Positions 58,542 to 64,000 of a DNA stretch of 64,000 nt are shown one piece after another. How positions within the stretch are numbered: the first letter of the stretch is position 1; each line of letters begins with the position of its first letter. This DNA comes from Combretum micranthum (taxonomy: Eukaryota; Streptophyta; Magnoliopsida; Myrtales; Combretaceae), in assembly GCA_024138025.1 (NCBI GenBank), contig JAMXBD010002804.1, forward strand, positions 1 to 64,000, given 5' to 3'. The notes below the pieces were generated by a model. The model searched no databases. It was not told the DNA's origin and worked only from the letters and a program-made list of their open reading frames with translations. The position numbers and the translations under genes are program-made.

Positions 58542-59522
58542 TCATTCATAATACATCTTTACAGCATCTGAGTTTACAGGATCCTTTAAATCAGGCCCAT
58601 CCATTTGGGAAAGAATTAATGCTCCTCCCGACAATACTTTTCTAACAACATATGGTCCTTCGTAATTTGGTGTGAACTTTCCTCTGGAGTCTTGTACATT
58701 TGGCAGCATCTTTCTCAAAACCAAATCACCTTCTTGGAAGCTTCTTGGCTTGACCTTCTTGTTGAATGCTTTAGCCATTCTTTGCTGATATAACTGGCCG
58801 TGACACATTGCAGTCAGCCTCTTTTCATCTAACAGATTCAACTGTTCAAATCTTTGTTTTATCCACTCAGCTTTATCTAGTTTGGTTTCTACTAATATAC
58901 GAAGTGATGGAATTTCAACTTCTACAGGTAAAACAGCTTCAGTTCCGTATACCAAGGAATATGGTGTTGCCCAGTTGATGTTCTTACAGATGTTCGATAC
59001 GCCATTAATGCGAGCGGTAACATTTCATGCCAATCTTTATAGACAATAGTCATCTTCTCAATAATTCTCTTGTTTCTTATTGGCGGCTTCAACTGCCCCA
59101 TTCATCTGTGGCCGATACGGAGTAGAATTCCGATGCTTGATCTTGAATTGATGACATAAATTTGTTACTTCTTTGTTGTTCAAATTCGTACCATTATCAG
59201 TGATGATACTTTCCGGAGTTCCATATCTAGTGATGATGTCTCTTTTGATAAACCGCACAACCATGGACTTCGTTACACTTGCATAGGAAGCGGCTTCTAC
59301 CCATTTAGTGAAATAATCGATTGCAACCAATATGAACCGATGACCGTTTGAAGCTTTAGGTGAAATTGGCCCATAATAACATCTATCCCCCACGTTGAGA
59401 AAGGCCATGGGGTTGACATTAACTGTAATTCTTTTGGAGGGGCATTCATCTTGTTTGCATAGATCTGGCATAAATGACAAGATCTCACATGTTTGATACA
59501 GTCTGATTCCATAGTTAACCAA
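58542..59522 (-). pseudogene. Integrase catalytic core and C-terminus (Tat-type)
   Basis: 59058-59522 holds the core: AIDYFTKWVEA with the first D, IITDNGTNLNN with the second, and NGAVEAANK with the E. The frame breaks at about 59058, and 58956-59057 is shifted. 58542-58955 resumes with the conserved MVYGTEAVLPVEVEIPSLRI. It ends with the GPYVVRKVLSGGALIL domain and a VNSDAVKMYYE terminus. The element is therefore broken between core and C-terminus. The VYGTEAVLP motif is typical of Tat-lineage integrases. Confidence 0.9.
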
Positions 59523-60392
59523 AAGTATCCTAATCTCATAATCTTTTTAGCTAACATGTAGCCACTCATATAAGGACCACAAATTCCTTCGTGAACTTCT
59601 TCCATGAGCTTCTGGGCCTCTTTTTCATCTACACATCTTAACAAAGTCGTGTCGAATGATCTTCTGTATAACGTATTTCCACTTAGCAAAAAATGACTGG
59701 CCAAACGCCTCAGTGACTTCTGATCTTTCTTGGTAGTACCTTCAGGATAATTGCCCGTTTGCAAAAGAACTTTAATATCTTGGAACCAGGGTTCATTTGA
59801 TTCGATCATGGTGCAGAATGCGGGTTCACTTCTCACCCGGACTTGCAAAGGTTGGATTCTTGCTCCTTCAGTAAACTGAATTAATGAGGCCAAAGTGGCC
59901 AGAGCATCAGCAAACTGATTTTGAGTTCTTGGCACATATACAAAGGAGATTTCTCTAAATCTTTCTATCAATTCTGCCAAGTGATTATGATAAGGAATCA
60001 ACTTGGGATCCTTTGTTTTAAAATCTCCTCGAGTTTGAAAAATAATAAGTGATGAATCTCCAAAAACTTCGAGCTCTTGAATTTCCATTTGGATTGCCAT
60101 CTCTAAACCCAAAATGCATGCTTCATATTCTGCTATATTATTCGTATAAGGGAATATTAATCTGGCCGTGTTGGGTATTGGTTTCCTTCAGGTGAAATTG
60201 ACTGCCCCTATTCCACATCCATATACATTAGCTGCTCCATCAAAATACAATTTCCAATTCGGCATTCTTTCGTCTTCCGTTTGTGTTACCCGAATCCCTT
60301 CATCGGGGAATTGATCTTGTTCTTTTAGTTCCTCATCAACCGGGCTTTCAGCGAGTTGATCAGCCAAGGCTTGTCCTTTAATTGAATTTTGT
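59297..60392 (-). pseudogene. Second RNase H and integrase zinc domain (Tat-type)
   Basis: 60113-60392 and the start of the 271-codon frame 59297-60112 together carry an additional archaeal-type RNase H: a YFDGAANVYG stretch with the first D, an EYEACILGLEMA stretch with E, VFGDSSLII with D, and VPRTQNQFADALATLAS. A second RNase H after the ordinary one marks the Tat/Ogre branch. The integrase zinc domain follows (VHEGICGPYMSGYMLAKK, then CHLCQIYA). The position usually occupied by the second His is Tyr here, so zinc binding is probably lost. The first part is interrupted by a stop or shift near 60185. Confidence 0.85.
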
Positions 60393-62086
60393 CTAACTAG
60401 GTAATATCAAACTCAGACAGCAACATTTGCCATTTGAAATTCGACCGACCAAGGCGGGCTTATTTGCCAGATACCTCAAAGGATCATGCTTTGTAATTAA
60501 CTCGATTGAGTAGAAGAGCGTGTATTGCCTGAGTCTATGCATAGTCCATACTAATGCACAGCAAGTTCTTTCTATCTCTGAGTACTTTTGCTCTCCATTT
60601 GAGAATTTTTTGCTCAAGTAATAAATAGCTCTTTCTTTTCCATTTTCATCTTTTTGCCCGAGTACACAACCCATGGATTCCGAAAAAATTGTCAAGTATA
60701 AGAACAAAGGCTTTTCGGGTACTGGAGTGATTAAAACTGGGGGATTTGTCAGATACTGTTTAATTCGGTTAAAGGCTTCTTCACATTCTTCATTCCATTC
60801 AATTTGGGCATTTTTTCTCAATAATTTAAACAGTGGTTGACATTTATCCGTCAACTGGGAAATGAATCGAGCAATGTAATTTAGTCTCCCCAAAAGACCT
60901 CTAATTTCTTTCAAAGTTGTTGGGGGAGGTAATTCTTGAATTGCTTTGACTTTATCAGGATCAATTTCTATTCCTCTTTGACTGATCACAAATCCCAATA
61001 GTTTCCCAGAAGTTACTCCAAAAATGCATTTTTCTGGGTTTAATTTTAATTGAAACTTTCTCAATCTTTCAAAAAGTTTCCTTAATACTTCTACATGATC
61101 TTCTCCTTCTTTTGATTTGGCAATCATGTCATCAACATATACTTCCACCTCTCTATGCATCATGTCATGCAATATGGTTGCATTGCTCGCTGATAAGTTG
61201 CTCCGGCATTCTTGAGACCAAATGGCATGACCTTATAGCAAAAAGTTCCCCAGGCTGTGACAAATGTGGTTTTGACTTTGTCCTCTTCGGCCATCAATAT
61301 TTGATTGTATCCCGAAAATCCATCCATAAATGAGAATAGATGGTTTCCAGCTGTATTGTCTACCAAGACATCAATATGTGGCAACGGGAAATTATCTTTT
61401 GGGGTCGCTTGATTCAAGTCTCTAAAGTCCACACAGATTCTAAGTTTCCCATTTTTCTTAAGTACTGGTACTATGTTTGATACCCAATCTGAGTAATCCG
61501 AAACTTCAATGAATCCAACTTCGAGTAACTTCTTGACCTCATCTTTAATTTTAAGTAGCAAATCGGGTCTAAATCGCCTTAGTTTTTGCTTCTTAGGCTT
61601 AATGCCTTCTTTGGTTGGCAATTTATGGACCACAATTGACGGATCTAAACCGGGCATATCACTATATGACCATGCAAAAACATCCAAATACTCTGCTAGT
61701 AACTTAATCAAGCCCTGTGTTGTGTCTTCTGACAATTTACCCCCAATTCTCAAATTCCTAGGATCTTCACTTGTTCCCACATTAACCAATTTAGTGGGTT
61801 CAGGAGTTTCAAGTCTTTCATGATCAAAGTTTTGCCAATTTTCTTGTGTTTTCAATTGATAATCGATATCATCTTCAACGACTAACCCAGTAGGGTTGGA
61901 GGTGATATCGATATTTTCAGTATTTACAGACGCGAGATATCCCGGAATCTCATTACAAAAGTCGGATCTGGTAGAATATGAATGGGGAAAGAATAAGAAT
62001 ATGGAAAAACACAAAAGAATTTTATTAAATTTGAAATGGTGTTTAAGTACACTTATTTGAGCAACACATAAAGCAGAAAAATACAA
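60393..62086 (-). pseudogene. Reverse transcriptase and first RNase H (Tat-type)
   Basis: 61160-62086 carries the start of the RT region (DVFAWSYSDMPGLDPSIVVHKL, KLRRFRPDLLLKIKDEV), the palm (LRICVDFRDLNQATPKDNFPLP) and MPFGLKNAGATYQR. A shift of one or two bases follows. 60393-61172 then has the catalytic YVDDM, the thumb (LLGFVISQRGIEIDPDKV, LLGRLNYIARFI) and a diverged first RNase H (LTIFSESMGCVLG), ending in another frame break. The first 40 codons of the 62086 frame look non-coding and probably belong to an intron, so the true RT exon likely starts at 61967. Confidence 0.9.
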
Positions 62087-62111
62087 AACGCAATCTAATA
62101 TCGGTCCTTAC
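61968..62111 (-). other. Candidate intron between protease and RT (Tat/Ogre-type)
   Basis: On the minus strand a donor-like GTAAGG starts at 62111. The acceptor-like CATATTCTACCAG ends at 61968 after a T-rich stretch. Removing these 144 bases would join two open stretches in phase with the RT frame, although the upstream exon is itself shifted near 62165. Ogre elements are known to carry an intron at this place. Not confirmed by transcript data. Confidence 0.55.
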
Positions 62112-63157
62112 TTAAAACTAGCACAAGGTATGGAAAACCAATTCTTCAAAATATCTTCTTGGGTGGATCATCTTCCTTGGAGTCATCTGTCTCCTGGACA
62201 TGATGAGGCTTTGGAAAGGAGCTTCTGATGTGCGGAATCTCGATGTCTGGATCATATTCTTTATTAAGTTTCCTTGTTCTCAGCTTATTCCTCATGTCTG
62301 CTACCTCTGTTTGAGTAGGAGAATATCCTAGGCCAAAAGTTCCTATCTGAGCTTCTTTTTCTTCATTTATTACACAGACTTCTTCAAAAATTTGGAGTCC
62401 GAAGTCTTCTTCTTCCCTTTTCCATATATGGAATAGCCGTTTCTTGATAGATGGCATAATCTTGTTCTCCCATAACGGTAACAAGTTGGCCATTTGATAC
62501 AAATTTAACCCTCTGGTGTAAGCTTGAGGGTATTGCTCTTGCTGCATGAATCCATGGCCTTCCAAGCAACAAATTAAATGTTCTTGGGATATCTATTACT
62601 TGAAAAGGAATTAGGAAAGTTTGAGGCCCAATAGTGACCTCTAATTCCACTTCTCCAATTATTTCCTTCTTTGATCCATCAAATGCTCGTACTACAGTAG
62701 GACTTGGCTTGATATTTGACGGGTCTACTTCCAACAAATTCAGAGTAGCCAGGGGGCATACATTCAGAGAAGATCCATTGTCAATAAGCACTCGGGAGAC
62801 GATTCTACCATTGCTTTTGACAACAATAAAAAGAGCTTTATTATGTTGGCCACCTTCCTCTTCTAATTCTTCAGATGAGAAGCTAATTTGCTCATTTGCA
62901 AAGACAGAATTAATGATATGTTCCAAGGTTTTTTCTGTCACATTCTCTGGAACTTTTACTTCTTTGAGAACCTTGAACAAGGCCTCACGGTGAATATCAG
63001 AGCTAATTAACAAACCCATGAGTGATATTTGGGCTGGTGTCTTGACTAGTTGTTCAACTACTTTGAATTCACTTGCCTTCATGAGTTTAGCCAATATTGC
63101 TTTCTCATCTTCCTTCTTTTCTTCATCATTCGGCGGCGGTGATGAATCCATGGTCAC
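62112..63157 (-). pseudogene. Aspartic protease and linker (Tat-type)
   Basis: The 257-codon frame 62384-63157 holds an acidic N-terminal part (PPPNDEEKKEDEKAILAKL) and the protease active site VLIDNGSSLNVCPL near residues 123-136. In this lineage DNGSS takes the place of the more usual DTGAT. The second conserved part FNLLLGRPWIHAARAIPSSLH follows. From about 62565 a different frame continues the linker (62146-62565, GLGYSPTQTEVADM), and near 62165 it is shifted again before the candidate intron. Two indels therefore separate protease from RT. Confidence 0.85.
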
Positions 63158-64000
63158 CTTCTTTGCAGTTGGTTCATAAAGTCTTCCCGAACGGTAAGCC
63201 CGCCAATCATAGAAGTGTGATTAACTGTCTGGTAATCAAATGGGGCAGCTTTGTAATCCTTTACAGCAATTGGGATTTGAAAAGTATAACTTCTAGGCTT
63301 CGAGACAATTGCCTCTTTGTTCATCTCAAATTTGATTAACTTCGGTTCACATGTGATCATGCCAACAAATTTTTCTTCTTTCTCTGGTACAGGCTTTTCT
63401 TCATCTTCAGGTACAGGCTTTTCTTCATCTTCAGGTACAGGCTTTTTTCATCTTCAGGTACAGGCTTTTCTTCATCTTCAGACTCTGATCCCCATCCAGT
63501 GGGAGGAGCATCGGCATATACGCGTGGTTCAAACCAATAGTCAACCAGATATTGGTACTTTCCATCATCTCCTAGAGTTCCGACAGTTGGGTCTCCAGCT
63601 TGGTATCTTGCCCACAATTCTGCCTGTGTGCTTGACTTTCTTGGTTTTGGGACCAGCATTTCCATGATATCTTCTTTCTTTATGATTCCATTTTGCAACA
63701 AGTTGTAAATGGCTGGTCTGGTTTTTGTGCGATCTCTCAGATTGATATAGGGTAAATGCCCATTTGGCGGAGATTCCATGCCACTTGTTCTATGGTGATA
63801 GGCAATTCATCCAAGTTGACTTCTGGGTCCGGCGCTTCGGCAGTGATCATATTAATAACCGACCCATGATTTGGCAATGGATTAGTAGAAACATTTGGAG
63901 GCTGCACAAAGTCTAATTGGATGGTCTTTGCATCGATAAGATCTTGAATCTTATGTTTGAGTCTCCAACAATAATCAGTGGAGTGCCCGATTTGCCCCAT
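63154..64000 (-). pseudogene. gag C-terminal region, cut by window edge (Tat-type)
   Basis: The right-most frame (63737-64000) begins with QIGHSTDYCWRLKHKIQDLID, the gag zinc-knuckle region of Tat-lineage elements. 63357-63779 continues in another frame with ELWARYQAGDPTVG and an acidic repeat tail. 63154-63360 (YTFQIPIAVKDYKAAPFDY) completes the gag-protease junction. At least three frame breaks are visible, one caused by the repeat at 63386-63480. The start of gag lies beyond the window. Confidence 0.8.
63386..63480 (-). repeat. 24-bp in-frame coding repeat with one slipped unit
   Basis: Four units of 24, 24, 23 and 24 bp (63386, 63410, 63434, 63457). On the minus strand each normal unit encodes the acidic octapeptide EKPVPEDE. 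The 23-bp unit lacks one base in its pyrimidine run and shifts the frame, so the residues after it (KSLYLKMKK) are out of frame. Confidence 0.9.

Overview
This window comes from an angiosperm nuclear genome, most likely a dicot with a large, repeat-rich genome. It is AT-rich. I found no host protein gene, tRNA or rRNA. Nearly every base belongs to LTR retrotransposons of the Ty3/gypsy superfamily, nested at least three layers deep. Lineage names (Tekay/Del-type chromovirus, Tat/Ogre-type, Athila-like) come from motif recognition and not from a search.

Three LTR groups explain most of the DNA. Group A LTRs start TGTAAACCC and end GGGGCGTGACA, and the primer-binding sites after them resemble initiator-Met tRNA. 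Copies are at 1-493 (partial, minus), 779-4205, 5895-10917, 19407-26069, 26311-29717, 35645-39143 and 45081-48475. Group B is closely related; its minus-strand gag-pol relic lies at 12030-16510 and is flanked by two LTRs in opposite orientation (494-11954 minus, 16533-19406 plus). Group T LTRs start TGAAAT and mostly end TTACA. Group T comprises a complete nested element (33156-50687), a solo LTR (21822-25226) and degraded copies at 29960-31098, 32615-33155 plus 50688-51053, and 52580-54327.

The insertion order can be read from target-site duplications. Perfect 5-bp duplications flank the LTRs at 779-4205 (CATAT), 21822-25226 (AACTT), 35645-39143 (GTTAG), 45081-48475 (CTTTG) and the whole T element (TTGTA). 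The LTR at 5895-10917 has a 4-of-5 match. An old T LTR was split by the T element, and two group A LTRs then landed, one in each LTR of that T element. The T gag-pol at 39798-44452 keeps all catalytic motifs but has one stop codon and three frameshifts, so it is dead as it stands.

Other layers: an Athila-like 5' end on the minus strand at 31197-32614, and the 3' two-thirds of a Tat/Ogre-type element on the minus strand from 54549 to the right edge (3' LTR, polypurine tract, a 3' region rich in tandem repeats, integrase, second RNase H, RT, a candidate intron, protease, end of gag).

The most interesting structure is inside the LTRs. Group A copies, and one T copy, share a layout of TATA box, CT-rich leader, consensus 5' splice site, about 2.2 kb, then a conserved branch-point-like motif, pyrimidine tract and AG. 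This suggests a leader intron inside the LTR. Other observations are GC-rich arrays of ERF-type GCC boxes in T LTRs, a nucleosome-sized degenerate repeat whose copy number sets group A LTR length, an 18-kb inverted arrangement able to make hairpin RNA, and a short acidic reading frame after the T acceptor site.
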